Shown piece after piece: positions 26,264 through 34,748 of a stretch of 53,621 nucleotides of DNA. A model generated the notes under the pieces. It was not told the origin of the DNA. It ran no database searches and saw only the letters and a list, made by a program, of their open reading frames with translations. Origin of the DNA: an uncultured archaeon (lineage in GTDB: Archaea > Nanobdellota > Nanobdellia > Woesearchaeales > UBA583); assembly GCA_937138345.1 (NCBI GenBank), contig CAKZOW010000014.1, positions 1 through 53,621 of the forward strand, in the 5' to 3' direction. How positions within the stretch are numbered: the stretch's first letter is position 1; every line of letters begins with the position of its first letter. A program made the translations under genes and the position numbers.

Positions 26264-27319
26264 ATGGGAAAAAAATCAAAAAAAAACCTAAAAGATTTGC
26301 CTCTAAAAGAACAAGTAAAACCTATTTTTAAAGAAAGATTTACACAGATGCTCTCTGGACCAAATAGAAGAAAAAAAGATGATGGAACTCTCTGGACCCC
26401 TGAAGAAGAATATGAACTTTTCGAAGAAACAATTTTAAGAGCACAGAGAAAGTCATTTAGAATTAATACATATAAATCCCAAAACCCTCAGAAAACATAT
26501 CAAAGTTTAGTTGACAAAGGATTAAAATTATTGCCTGTTCCTTGGAGCAAACATGCATATTTTTTAGAGCATGACAAAGAGACTCGATCTGATTTAGGAA
26601 ATCTCTTTGAACACTTCTTAGGAGAAATATATGTCCAAGAAGCAACTTCAATGACACCTCCTGAAGTCTTAGAAATACCTGATCTCTCCAGTCCCACGTC
26701 CCCCGAATCATTTCGCGTATTGGACATGTGTTCATCACCGGGTTCAAAGACATCGCAAATTGCTGCAATGATGAAAAATAAGGGACTTCTTGTTGCAAAT
26801 GAACTTGATTATAAAAGATTAGGGCCTCTAAAAATTAATTTAGAGAGATCAGGTTTTTCAAATATTGTAATCATCAACAATGATGGTGCACAAATTGATG
26901 GAATTGAAGTATTTGATAGAATTTGTTTAGATGCACCATGTTCTGGATCTGGAGTAATTAGAAAATCTCCTGGAACACTTAGAGCATACAATCCTAAAAA
27001 ACTCAGACAAATCAACGGAATTCAATTAAAACTTGCAATTCGAGCATATGAGCTTCTAAAAAAAGGAGGTATTATGACATATTCTACATGTTCAGTAGAT
27101 CCTGAAGAAAATGAATTACTTGTAAAAAAATTCATGGAACAAGTACCAGAAGCTAAGTTAGTTCCAGTAGAACTCGATGGTCTTATCCAACATAATAAAT
27201 TAACTGAATTTAAAGGAGAAAAAATTCCCGAGGAAATTACTGAGAAAACAGTGAGAATTTGGCCACAAGACAATGATACAAATGGATTTTATTTGGCTAA
27301 GTTTGTTAAACCAGAATAA
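26264..27319 (+). CDS. NOL1/NOP2/Sun family RNA m5C methyltransferase
   Basis: A 351-residue RsmB/NSUN-type enzyme that methylates cytosine-5 in tRNA or rRNA. SAM motif I is VLDMCSSPGSKTSQIA (152-167), motif IV DAPCSGSG (223-230, with C226) and motif VI TYSTCSVDPEENE (272-284, with the nucleophilic C276). Both cysteines of the family are present. The N-terminal ~110 residues are basic and may hold the RNA-binding part; no PUA domain is seen. The exact RNA target cannot be deduced. Confidence 0.92.
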   Translation: MGKKSKKNLKDLPLKEQVKPIFKERFTQMLSGPNRRKKDDGTLWTPEEEYELFEETILRAQRKSFRINTYKSQNPQKTYQSLVDKGLKLLPVPWSKHAYFLEHDKETRSDLGNLFEHFLGEIYVQEATSMTPPEVLEIPDLSSPTSPESFRVLDMCSSPGSKTSQIAAMMKNKGLLVANELDYKRLGPLKINLERSGFSNIVIINNDGAQIDGIEVFDRICLDAPCSGSGVIRKSPGTLRAYNPKKLRQINGIQLKLAIRAYELLKKGGIMTYSTCSVDPEENELLVKKFMEQVPEAKLVPVELDGLIQHNKLTEFKGEKIPEEITEKTVRIWPQDNDTNGFYLAKFVKPE

Positions 27320-27322
27320 ATA

Positions 27323-28138
27323 TCATCTATGTAAGACCTCTTTTGCTTGAGTTGCATAAGCTTCTAAAGAATTATATTTATCTAAGTCAAGTTCATGATA
27401 TTTATAGAGATAATTTGATTTAAAATCATAAAAAGTATCTTGAAATAAGTTCTTAGAATTAGTAACATTAAAATAGTTTTTTTGATGTAAATAAGCAAAT
27501 ACTTTCAAAGCAAAACCTGAATAACAAAGTATAATCCAACGATTCATATTTTTAGTAAAATCATCTTTAAAAGCAAAATGATACTCTTTTAAGACCATAT
27601 AAAAAAGTACTGCTTCTTCCAAAATAAACAACCGCCCATCATCAGTATCCTGTTTTTTTAATCTAGCAATATCTCCCAATAAATAATTTCCAAAACGCTC
27701 ATCTTCTAAAGAAAGTTTGTAAAGGTGATCTCTTGCTTCAAAAAGTTTTTTTCTATCAATATACTTATTAATAAATTCATCCCAATCCATATAAGAATAT
27801 GCACTTTTTTCCAAATAAGAAACTCCTGCAATTAATTTCTTTAATTCAACTTCATGTTCTTTAGCTAATTGTCTCATATCTTTTGCCAAATTAACATTAT
27901 ACCTTTCATAAAATGACGTAGAATAAATTATTAACACACTTATAGGATCCCCCTTCCACATTTTTTGAAGAACTTTCTCAACAATAAAATCAAAAATTTT
28001 TTTAGGAGATTGTTCTCCTTGAATTTTTGCCATAGAAATTGGAAAAATCATAAGCCCAGGTTGTCTTGGAAATTCTAAAATATCTCCGTCTTCTTGGAGT
28101 TTAATTTTCTTCTTAAATAAGGATAAAGGAAATTTCAT
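27323..28138 (-). CDS. Hypothetical soluble protein (271 residues)
   Basis: Not recognised. The N-terminal half looks alpha/beta (LMIFPISMAKI, VLIIYSTSFYERY), and the rest is helical and rich in Tyr, Phe and Lys (FVEEAVLFYMVLKEYHFAF-like). It lacks a signal peptide. It is convergent with the NSUN gene (3-bp gap) and lies 34 bp after a small pilin-like gene. No motif gives a function. Confidence 0.6.
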   Translation of the reverse strand: MKFPLSLFKKKIKLQEDGDILEFPRQPGLMIFPISMAKIQGEQSPKKIFDFIVEKVLQKMWKGDPISVLIIYSTSFYERYNVNLAKDMRQLAKEHEVELKKLIAGVSYLEKSAYSYMDWDEFINKYIDRKKLFEARDHLYKLSLEDERFGNYLLGDIARLKKQDTDDGRLFILEEAVLFYMVLKEYHFAFKDDFTKNMNRWIILCYSGFALKVFAYLHQKNYFNVTNSKNLFQDTFYDFKSNYLYKYHELDLDKYNSLEAYATQAKEVLHR

Positions 28139-28172
28139 ACCTCACATAAAAAAAGAACATATATAAAACTTT

Positions 28173-28379
28173 TTAACCCAAATTACTCAAAACATCAACA
28201 GTTTTATCACCTTGAGATCCAAACTCTCCAGTAATAATTCCAATAATATAAAGTAAAACAAGCAAAGCAACTAGTGCAATTATCATCTTTCCCATATACC
28301 CTAGCGCGAGATCAGCTTTTTTGCTTCGCAAAAATGAGACTGGGGTCAAAAGTATGTTTAATGATTTTTTTTGATTCAT
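28173..28379 (-). CDS. Small pilin-like or class III signal peptide protein
   Basis: A 68-residue protein starting at ATG 28379, four bases after the stop of the AlaRS half. A basic stretch with RSKKADLALGYMGK precedes one hydrophobic helix (about IIALVALLVLLYIIGI) and a short tail (EFGSQGDKTVDV). The K-K-A-D motif just before the hydrophobic region resembles class III leader cleavage sites of archaeal small pilin-like proteins. The DNA encoding the leader is unusually GC-rich (gcgcgagatc) and contains a TTTTTGC/GCAAAAA palindrome. Confidence 0.55.
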   Translation of the reverse strand: MNQKKSLNILLTPVSFLRSKKADLALGYMGKMIIALVALLVLLYIIGIITGEFGSQGDKTVDVLSNLG

Positions 28380-28383
28380 TTTT

Positions 28384-29235
28384 CTACATAACATAAATGC
28401 TAAATTTACCTTTTGGAATTGATTTTTTAGCTCCTTCTACCACCACACCCTCAGTTGCAATAATAAATTTTTTTGAAATTAATTTAAAGGACTCTTTCTT
28501 AGCAAATACTTTTGTGAAAACTTCCATTAAAAATCCCATATCAACATCTAAATCAATTGTAAACTCATTTTCTCCAGATGATTCAATTTGAGAAATAAAT
28601 CCATCTTTTAGTGATTTTTGTAAATTTTCAATTGTTTTTTTCTGATCTTTCCAATCATTGAAAAATTTCTCAGAAGTTTTAACTAATTGATTCTCAGGTA
28701 CAGAAAACACTTGTTTGATCTCTTCAATAATTGATTGCTTTTCTTCAATATATTTTTGAGCAAATTCTCGAACAACATATTTCAATCTAATAACACCATC
28801 TTGAATTTTTTGAGACTCAATAATTTTTAAAAAACCAATACCTCCTGTAGACTCCATATGTAATCCTCCGCATGCTTCAATATCATTATCCATCACATGA
28901 ATTACTCTTAATGTTTTCATAGGAATTGCACCACCTTGATATAGAATAAAACCATATTTACTCTCAGCTTCTCCCCTATCGAGTTCTTCTATAGTTACTT
29001 TTTTATTTTCAAAAATAACTTCATTAACCATAGACTCAATTTTAGAGATCTCATCTGCACTTAACTGGTCATAATGAGTAATGTCTAAACTCCCTTCCTC
29101 AGGTTTTAAATTAGAACCATTTTGCCAAACATGATTTCCTAAAACTTCCCTAGCACAAAAATTTACAATATGAGTTGCAGTATGAAGTCTTCTTAACTGC
29201 TCCCTTCTTTTCATATCAACTTGTATTTCAACCAT
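28384..29235 (-). CDS. Free-standing C-terminal half of alanyl-tRNA synthetase (editing and C-Ala domains)
   Basis: A 283-residue protein colinear with the C-terminal part of archaeal AlaRS: HTATH (H18, H22) and CGGLH (C122, H126) are the four zinc ligands of the editing site, preceded by VDMKRREQLRRL; then LDITHYDQLSADEISKIE, ESQKIQDGVIRLKY, a coiled coil and a C-Ala-like end (EGVVVEGAKKS). It hydrolyses Ser/Gly-tRNA-Ala and binds tRNA. No catalytic AlaRS half is upstream, so the enzyme is probably split, as in Nanoarchaeum equitans. An AlaX-L free editing protein is the alternative, but the archaeal AlaRS middle and C-Ala region favour a split. CGGTH is CGGLH here. Confidence 0.82.
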   Translation of the reverse strand: MVEIQVDMKRREQLRRLHTATHIVNFCAREVLGNHVWQNGSNLKPEEGSLDITHYDQLSADEISKIESMVNEVIFENKKVTIEELDRGEAESKYGFILYQGGAIPMKTLRVIHVMDNDIEACGGLHMESTGGIGFLKIIESQKIQDGVIRLKYVVREFAQKYIEEKQSIIEEIKQVFSVPENQLVKTSEKFFNDWKDQKKTIENLQKSLKDGFISQIESSGENEFTIDLDVDMGFLMEVFTKVFAKKESFKLISKKFIIATEGVVVEGAKKSIPKGKFSIYVM

Positions 29236-29302
29236 TTCTAATTAATATAGTATATCTTCATTTAAATTCTCTTTGGTTTTATCTAATAAAAAGCATGAGA
29301 GA

Positions 29303-29557
29303 TTATTTTAAAATTAATCCGATAATTAAAAAAACTACCCCAAATAATGCATAATTCCAACCTCCTTGTAATACTGGAAAAAATGTTGCAACTAATTCTA
29401 CTATCCCAATTGTAAGCAAAATTCCAGCCATTAAAAACGCAAAAGACATCTCCGAGATCCGAATTATTTTTTTAGTTACCTTATCTTTAACATAATCTCC
29501 TGCCATCTCAAGTCCTTTTTCTTCAACCCTATCAAAAAATGTTTTTCTCTTTGCCAT
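29303..29557 (-). CDS. Small two-pass membrane protein
   Basis: An 84-residue protein starting at ATG 29557 with a basic N-terminal segment (AKRKTFFDRVEEKG, VKDKVTKKIIR) and two hydrophobic helices (about 37-60 and 64-83), ending FLIIGLILK. A longer open frame upstream is antisense to bud32 and not coding. It is divergent from bud32 with only 40 bp between. Resembles small DPANN membrane proteins of unknown role. Confidence 0.6.
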   Translation of the reverse strand: MAKRKTFFDRVEEKGLEMAGDYVKDKVTKKIIRISEMSFAFLMAGILLTIGIVELVATFFPVLQGGWNYALFGVVFLIIGLILK

Positions 29558-29597
29558 ATTCAATAAATTTATATTAAAAATACGATTATTTAAACTT

Positions 29598-30191
29598 ATG
29601 GAGAAACTAAGTGTTGGTGCAGAAAGTGAAATTTTAATTATTGATAATAAAACTCTCAGGAAAGTTAGACTTGAAAAAAAATATAGACATGAACTCTTAG
29701 ACTTAAAACTTAGAAGATCAAGAACTAAAAGAGAATTTAAAATACTTGAAAAACTACATGAAAAAAATGTAAATATTCCAAAACCATACAAAGTCAATTT
29801 AAAAGAAACATATATTGATTTTGAATATCTAAAAGGAGATGTTCTAAAAGACGTAATAGATGAAGAAAAATTAATTAAAGCATTTAAACAGATATGTCTT
29901 CTACACAAAGAAGAAATAGTTCATGGAGATTTAACAACTCTTAATATGATGTTCGCAAATGAAAAAGTTTATCTAATTGATTTTGGGCTTTCTAGTTTTT
30001 CAAATAATGTAGAAGAGAGAGGAGTTGACTTAAATTTATTTTTTACATGTATTAAAAATGAACATCCTAATTTATTTCATCTAAAAGAAGACTTACTTCA
30101 AATCTATAAAAAAGAAATCAAAGAAGGAGAAGAAGTAATTAAAAGACTCGAAGAAATTGAGATAAGAGGAAGAAATAAAGCTAAGCAATAA
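29598..30191 (+). CDS. bud32: KEOPS complex kinase/ATPase Bud32
   Basis: A 197-residue PRPK-type kinase fold, the ATPase of the KEOPS complex that, with Kae1, makes t6A in tRNA. Seen: GAES (7-10), Lys/Arg-rich KKYRHELLD, catalytic loop HGDLTTLN (109-116, D111) and DFGLS (128-132), ending GRNKAKQ-like basic residues. Length is normal for a free-standing archaeal Bud32; Kae1 is not fused or adjacent. Three bases after the stop lies a repeat shared with another gene's 3' end. Confidence 0.93.
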   Translation: MEKLSVGAESEILIIDNKTLRKVRLEKKYRHELLDLKLRRSRTKREFKILEKLHEKNVNIPKPYKVNLKETYIDFEYLKGDVLKDVIDEEKLIKAFKQICLLHKEEIVHGDLTTLNMMFANEKVYLIDFGLSSFSNNVEERGVDLNLFFTCIKNEHPNLFHLKEDLLQIYKKEIKEGEEVIKRLEEIEIRGRNKAKQ

Positions 30192-30193
30192 CC

Positions 30194-30215
30194 TTGTCTA
30201 AAACAACAAATAAAA
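30194..30215. repeat. 22-bp 3'-end repeat, copy downstream of bud32
   Basis: TTGTCTAAAA-type sequence matching 20 of 22 bases at 30444-30465, the stop region of the surface protein gene. Read on the minus strand it spells the same ending YLLF then a stop. Confidence 0.6.
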
Positions 30216-30249
30216 ATACATAAGTCAAAGATTTATGAATCACACATTC

Positions 30250-30351
30250 TCAAAACAGAAGGTAAAATATCAATAAACCAACGCTAACAACTAAACCTAC
30301 TCGTTCCCAATGATCTTTTATTTTAACATTCCTTGCGTAATCTACGATTAC
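30250..30351 (-). pseudogene. Remnant of a paralogue's C-terminal membrane anchor
   Basis: The minus strand encodes VIVDYARNVKIKDHWE then RVGLVVSVGLLIFYLLF and a stop. The last 16 residues after the first Arg are identical to the end of the surface protein at 30448, yet codons differ at many synonymous positions, so this is a diverged paralogue tail rather than a fresh copy. An upstream stop at 30352 and lack of a start show that it is a fragment. The rest of the 30192-30447 spacer is AT-rich, without another feature. Confidence 0.6.
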
Positions 30352-30429
30352 TTAAGTCATTAAAGAAAAGTCTCACCAAAGAAACCTTATTTTAATGTAC
30401 AAGAATGAATGAAATGAATGTGTGGTATT

Positions 30430-30448
30430 GACAAAGGATAGCTTTGTC
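30430..30448 (-). terminator. Hairpin after the surface protein gene
   Basis: GACAAAG and CTTTGTC form a 7-bp stem with a GATAG-side loop of five; the right arm (plus strand) touches the stop codon at 30448-30450. Confidence 0.4.
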
Positions 30449-30465
30449 TAAAATAATAAATAAAA
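30444..30465. repeat. 22-bp 3'-end repeat, copy at the surface protein stop
   Basis: Second copy of the repeat described at 30194; contains the TAG stop and the codons for YLLF of the anchor. Confidence 0.6.
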
Positions 30466-32097
30466 TATAAGTAATCCCACACTTACAACTAAACCGACTT
30501 TTTCAATTGTTCTTGGTTTTTCTTGAAATATGGTAACAATTTCTGCTGATGAAATTAAAGTTCCATAAACATTTTCTTGCTCAATTCCAAATACTTTTGG
30601 CAAATTATCAAGAGTTGGGTTTCTCTCAACTAAATAGCTAACTTCCCACTCTTCCCCAGGTAGTAAAGTATTAATTCTCCAGGATCCTCTCTCAAAAAAG
30701 ATTTGTGATATCTCTTTTACAATTACATCATCAGGAATATCATCAGTTACAAGCAAATCATCAATTGAAATTGAACCTAAATTCCTTACCCTAAGAGTTA
30801 CTCTTGCAAATGTGTCATCTACAATATCAACTTCTTTTTGAACAAATACTTTTTTATCTGGTAATAAATCATTAATTACAAGAACCCCTTCTGAGAAAAG
30901 AGTTTCTGAGTCATAAACTAATTCTGCTGGTTTTAGATAAGTAATACCAGATACACCATTATTATTTGATAATGTATATGAAATCACATTGGAAGAATAT
31001 CCTTCTAATTCATCAATTGTAAATTCTAGAAGAGAATTTGAAATTTTTGCCTCTAAAGAGATATCTTTAACTTCATATCCTGATGGAATTTCATCTGTTA
31101 CTTGTAAATTTTCAAAAGATGAATCACCAGTATTTACAATTGTCAAATAAACAATAAATTCATCACCTGATCTAACTACTGTTTTATCTACTGATTTTTT
31201 AATTAAAACAGTCTCTGATAAATTTACTTCATCAGCAGGAGATCCAAAGGAACCTCCACCACCACCTGAAGAACCACCTCCTCCACCACCTGAAGATCTT
31301 TTCTGTTCTTTAGATATTCTTGTTATATTAGTAATTACATCAGTTTGAATTAAAAATTTTGAAGAAATCCAATATACTGAATTATTAACACTAGAAGGAT
31401 CAAAAAAGTCTAACTCTCTAAATGCAAAAGGGAGTAAAGATAAGTTTGTAAATGATGTTAAAAGTGAACCTGATTTAAACATAGGATCATCTGCAGTTGT
31501 TGCATAAATATTTACATTTTCAACATCTAAAAGAAAATCAGTTGGATTTCTAATTCCAGCTGTAACAAGTCTTTTTGAGGTATTTTCTCCCTCAGAATTG
31601 TTCAAACTACCATCTTCATTATACCTAATTCCTTCTCTCTCTGGTTTTTGTAGGCTCAGTACTGCTTTTGGTACGAATTCAAAATCTGAATAATATTCTA
31701 AAACAGATTCATTTTGAGATACTTTTGAGAAAACATCATAAGAAACTAAACCATAAATATTATAACCTGTCCTAATAGTTTCATTAGGCCCTAAAAGATA
31801 TCCCTTTATTCTATCAAAACTAAAATCAAAATTTGATGATGTATTATCTACATTCTCTTGTGAAATACCAATTAATGAATCTAAATTTAGGGGTATTGAA
31901 TATTCATATACTTTAGATACATTTGAAGGATTATGAAGTTCAATAACTCCATCAACATCTAGAGAATAAGAACCTGATAAGAGTTTTGTAGAAGTAGCAT
32001 CTTCAACAATAGACACCTCAATTTCTGTAGAGTAAAGAGAAAAAAAAGAAATAGAAAAAACAAATACAATAATTAACAAATTGATAAAATTTTTCAT
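30448..32097 (-). CDS. Surface protein with DUF11-like repeats and C-terminal anchor
   Basis: A 549-residue secreted protein: signal peptide (FINLLIIVFVFSISFFSLYS), a beta-rich N-terminal half, a glycine linker of about 20 residues (GGGGGGSSGGGGG near 270), then two DUF11-type domains (SVDKTVVRSGDEFIVYLTI from about 300; VQKEVDIVDDTFARVTLRV about 100 residues later), and a C-terminal membrane helix VGLVVSVGLLIFYLL with no cytosolic tail. DUF11 domains serve as stalks in surface proteins. Its ATG overlaps the previous gene's stop by four bases (coupled). Its tail is duplicated downstream. Confidence 0.8.
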   Translation of the reverse strand: MKNFINLLIIVFVFSISFFSLYSTEIEVSIVEDATSTKLLSGSYSLDVDGVIELHNPSNVSKVYEYSIPLNLDSLIGISQENVDNTSSNFDFSFDRIKGYLLGPNETIRTGYNIYGLVSYDVFSKVSQNESVLEYYSDFEFVPKAVLSLQKPEREGIRYNEDGSLNNSEGENTSKRLVTAGIRNPTDFLLDVENVNIYATTADDPMFKSGSLLTSFTNLSLLPFAFRELDFFDPSSVNNSVYWISSKFLIQTDVITNITRISKEQKRSSGGGGGGSSGGGGGSFGSPADEVNLSETVLIKKSVDKTVVRSGDEFIVYLTIVNTGDSSFENLQVTDEIPSGYEVKDISLEAKISNSLLEFTIDELEGYSSNVISYTLSNNNGVSGITYLKPAELVYDSETLFSEGVLVINDLLPDKKVFVQKEVDIVDDTFARVTLRVRNLGSISIDDLLVTDDIPDDVIVKEISQIFFERGSWRINTLLPGEEWEVSYLVERNPTLDNLPKVFGIEQENVYGTLISSAEIVTIFQEKPRTIEKVGLVVSVGLLIFYLLF

Positions 32098-32837
32098 TGT
32101 CCATATTCAGATTTAATTCTTTTAACCTCCCTTCTAATCTCAAAGAATAAAAAGAGAGCTAAAATAATATTTACAACAATCCAAAATAAATATGACCCTT
32201 GGATACCTCCTACATTCACAGGAATATAAGAATATTCAAATAATATGGAAGATGGCGTATTATCTTCAATTTGCCATGTTGCTTGATTGTTATTAATTAC
32301 TCCCTCAGCACCTTCAGATTCTAAATAAGTGAAATGATAACTTGACGGAAGCTCTACAGTGAATTCTCCTTGTTCAATTGGAATTGTACTCTCCCTAATT
32401 GGAATTTGTAATGATTTAAAGAAAATACCACCAGGATCATAAGATAATTTATAGTAGAGATCAAATTCATACTCAAAACCAGGAAGAAGAGGGTAATATA
32501 CATCAATAATAATAACTGAAAATTCCTTAGATTTTCTAATTTGGGATTTAATTTCTTTTCCAAAAGCATCAACAGCATAAACTTCTTGTACATCAATATT
32601 ACCTAGGGAACCTTCAGTTCCTTTAGCAATTTTAAACTCAATTTGACCTGGAACAATTCCCACATCATAAACATTTTTTAATGTTAGAGATTTATTAATT
32701 TCAATAGTATCATCATCATTAATTTTTAAATGAGTAGAATAATCTGAGAAAACCTCAACTGATGCATAGGAAGTAAAAAAAGCACCTAAAAAAAGTACAA
32801 CAAAGATACATTGCTTTAGGAAATTTGAAATATTCAT
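32094..32837 (-). CDS. Secreted protein with C-terminal membrane anchor
   Basis: A 247-residue protein with a signal peptide (LKQCIFVVLFLGAFFTSYA), a beta-sandwich extracellular domain without cysteines after the leader (DIDVYYPLLPGFEYEFDLYYKLS-like pattern), and one C-terminal helix (YLFWIVVNIILALFLFFEI) with a short basic cytosolic end. The domain resembles archaeal proteins with a membrane-anchored Ig-like fold, but I cannot name it. Coupled to the DUF11 protein by a 4-bp overlap, so the two probably act together at the surface. Confidence 0.7.
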   Translation of the reverse strand: MNISNFLKQCIFVVLFLGAFFTSYASVEVFSDYSTHLKINDDDTIEINKSLTLKNVYDVGIVPGQIEFKIAKGTEGSLGNIDVQEVYAVDAFGKEIKSQIRKSKEFSVIIIDVYYPLLPGFEYEFDLYYKLSYDPGGIFFKSLQIPIRESTIPIEQGEFTVELPSSYHFTYLESEGAEGVINNNQATWQIEDNTPSSILFEYSYIPVNVGGIQGSYLFWIVVNIILALFLFFEIRREVKRIKSEYGQ

Positions 32838-32860
32838 TCTAAAATAAGTTAAAAAAAAAG

Positions 32861-32879
32861 AGTATTTAATTATAATACT
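32861..32879 (-). terminator. Hairpin with stop codon in its loop
   Basis: AGTATT and AATACT pair (6 bp) around a 7-base loop that holds the stop codon (32870-32872) of the 604-residue surface protein. Confidence 0.35.
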
Positions 32880-34684
32880 AAACCAATGAGTAACAAAACA
32901 CTTGCAACTACTGCAAACAATGCTTCAGTACCTTGAAGTTTATCTAAAATCTCTGTAATAACTGGTGAACTGGATACTCCAGCACCTTCAACTTTTTGAG
33001 GGTCTAAACCAGTTACAAACACATCTAATACTTCATAATCTCCAAAACCAGTTACATTATATTCTGCATACCATGTAGTATTTTCATTTTGAGCAGGACC
33101 TGATGCAAATGATGTATTTAATGAATTAGTTGGAATAATAGCCCATTGATGTAGAGTTCCATTAAAAGGACCTGCTACGGAGTTATTTGACTCTGCAGTA
33201 TTATACCAAGGAGATGATGAATAAGTCATTGCACCTGTTACATTAAATGTCTCTGGAATAAAATCATAAATTGTAACAATTGCATCTCCTGGAGTTACTT
33301 GATTACCTCTATTATGAACATCAATTCTTACACTATATTGATCTCCACCTAAAGATGTAACATTTTTCTCAATTTCTAACCAATAACCAATAATTAAGTA
33401 AAGTTCTTTGATATAGATATCATTATCATTTACAGTAACTGATCTATTAACAAGTTGAGTTCCATCGTTTTGAATTGTAAAGTTAATATCCATCCAAACA
33501 ATAGGTGAAGGTAAGTCTGAGTAATTAAAGAGCCAAGTATTTGATGCCCAAGGTGTTGATGTGTTAATTAACACATTTGGATAATAAGTAATATTTAAAG
33601 GAGCACCTGAAATTGGATCATTATCAATAGTGTTTGGATCAGTATATGAACCATTTACATTTCTCTGTGATACCCAAAATGTTGCTTCAGTTAAATTATA
33701 TGTAATATTTGTATCTGTATTAAAAAATCCAGTTACATTCCAAGTTACATTTGATCCATATAAAACTGGATCTGCTGGAGAAATAATTTGTTTTTCAAAT
33801 GAAATCTCTCCTTCTGATACTGCAGTAATATCAACAACTCTTAAGTGTGAAATTGTTTGATTTAATGAGTAAGATAATGTAGTATTTGATACTGAAAAAG
33901 CATCTGTTTTTGGAATATTGTAAGGGGTAGTAATGTTATAGGAAATATCTGTTCTATCTCCTAAATTCATACAATTACCAGCCCTAACAGTCCATGTTTG
34001 AGTTAAGTTATCTGCTGTGTGTGTCACATTAGTGGCATCCGTACCAGCAATTGAAGCAGGATCAAAGAGGAAATCTTGAGGTGATCCTGAAAAATCAACT
34101 GGTGTTGTAGTTTGATTTAATACAATATCATAAATACAAGTATTTGCTTGAAATGCTGCATTATCAAAAACATTCTCTAAAGTATCTGATAACCTAAATT
34201 CAGCACCTGCTAAAACTTTTGTATCTGAATATGCTGTGGTTAAATTTAATGGGGGTCTAACTGCAGTAGTATTTACAGTATATTCCCATGTTGAATTTTC
34301 ACCAGAAGCAATTTCTGGAATATGTAACATAATATTTCCTGATGAAGTATCATTTACAACAAATGAACCATTTCTACCTGTGAAATATTGAGGTAAAGTC
34401 ATATTCTCAGTAAAATCAAAGAGAACATAAATATCAGAAATAGTTTTTCCATTTGGGTTCTCATTTGTTACTGTAATATATCCAGTAATATTATATACTG
34501 ATTGATTCTCATTTGAATCAGCCCAGATCCCAGTAGTAGCTTCAAGAGGATTGTATGTCACAACTTGAGTTACTTCTTCTTGTAAATTAATTCTAACTTG
34601 TTCTTGTGTTGCAAATACTAATGAAGGCACAATCATTGCAATCAAGAATGAGTAGATAATGAATCTCAAACTTTTTTTATTCAT
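32870..34684 (-). CDS. Surface protein rich in Asn/Thr with C-terminal anchor
   Basis: A 604-residue secreted protein: signal peptide (LRFIIYSFLIAMIVPSLVFA), then several beta domains with phrases typical of DUF11/CARDB-like archaeal surface proteins (ITGYITVTNENPNGKTISD, VDVHNRGNQVTPGD-like), numerous N-glycosylation sequons (NVT, NIT, NTT) and a C-terminal helix TEALFAVVASVLLLIGLVL. Cys are very few. A TATA-like element about 30 bases upstream suggests its own promoter. Abundant S-layer or adhesion protein is possible; codon quality suggests good expression. Confidence 0.75.
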   Translation of the reverse strand: MNKKSLRFIIYSFLIAMIVPSLVFATQEQVRINLQEEVTQVVTYNPLEATTGIWADSNENQSVYNITGYITVTNENPNGKTISDIYVLFDFTENMTLPQYFTGRNGSFVVNDTSSGNIMLHIPEIASGENSTWEYTVNTTAVRPPLNLTTAYSDTKVLAGAEFRLSDTLENVFDNAAFQANTCIYDIVLNQTTTPVDFSGSPQDFLFDPASIAGTDATNVTHTADNLTQTWTVRAGNCMNLGDRTDISYNITTPYNIPKTDAFSVSNTTLSYSLNQTISHLRVVDITAVSEGEISFEKQIISPADPVLYGSNVTWNVTGFFNTDTNITYNLTEATFWVSQRNVNGSYTDPNTIDNDPISGAPLNITYYPNVLINTSTPWASNTWLFNYSDLPSPIVWMDINFTIQNDGTQLVNRSVTVNDNDIYIKELYLIIGYWLEIEKNVTSLGGDQYSVRIDVHNRGNQVTPGDAIVTIYDFIPETFNVTGAMTYSSSPWYNTAESNNSVAGPFNGTLHQWAIIPTNSLNTSFASGPAQNENTTWYAEYNVTGFGDYEVLDVFVTGLDPQKVEGAGVSSSPVITEILDKLQGTEALFAVVASVLLLIGLVL

Positions 34685-34748
34685 ATATCAATTTTTTCTG
34701 AATTATTCATATAAATTTTATGTACTACTTATAGGTGACCTGAAAACG

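Noticed and set aside
29558-29908. Long minus-strand open frame upstream of the small two-pass protein
   Set aside because: It is antisense to bud32, a clear gene, and only its last 84 residues look like protein.
30192-30447. Stop codon readthrough linking the tail fragment to a longer gene
   Set aside because: The frame upstream has a stop at 30352 and no coding signal continues beyond it.
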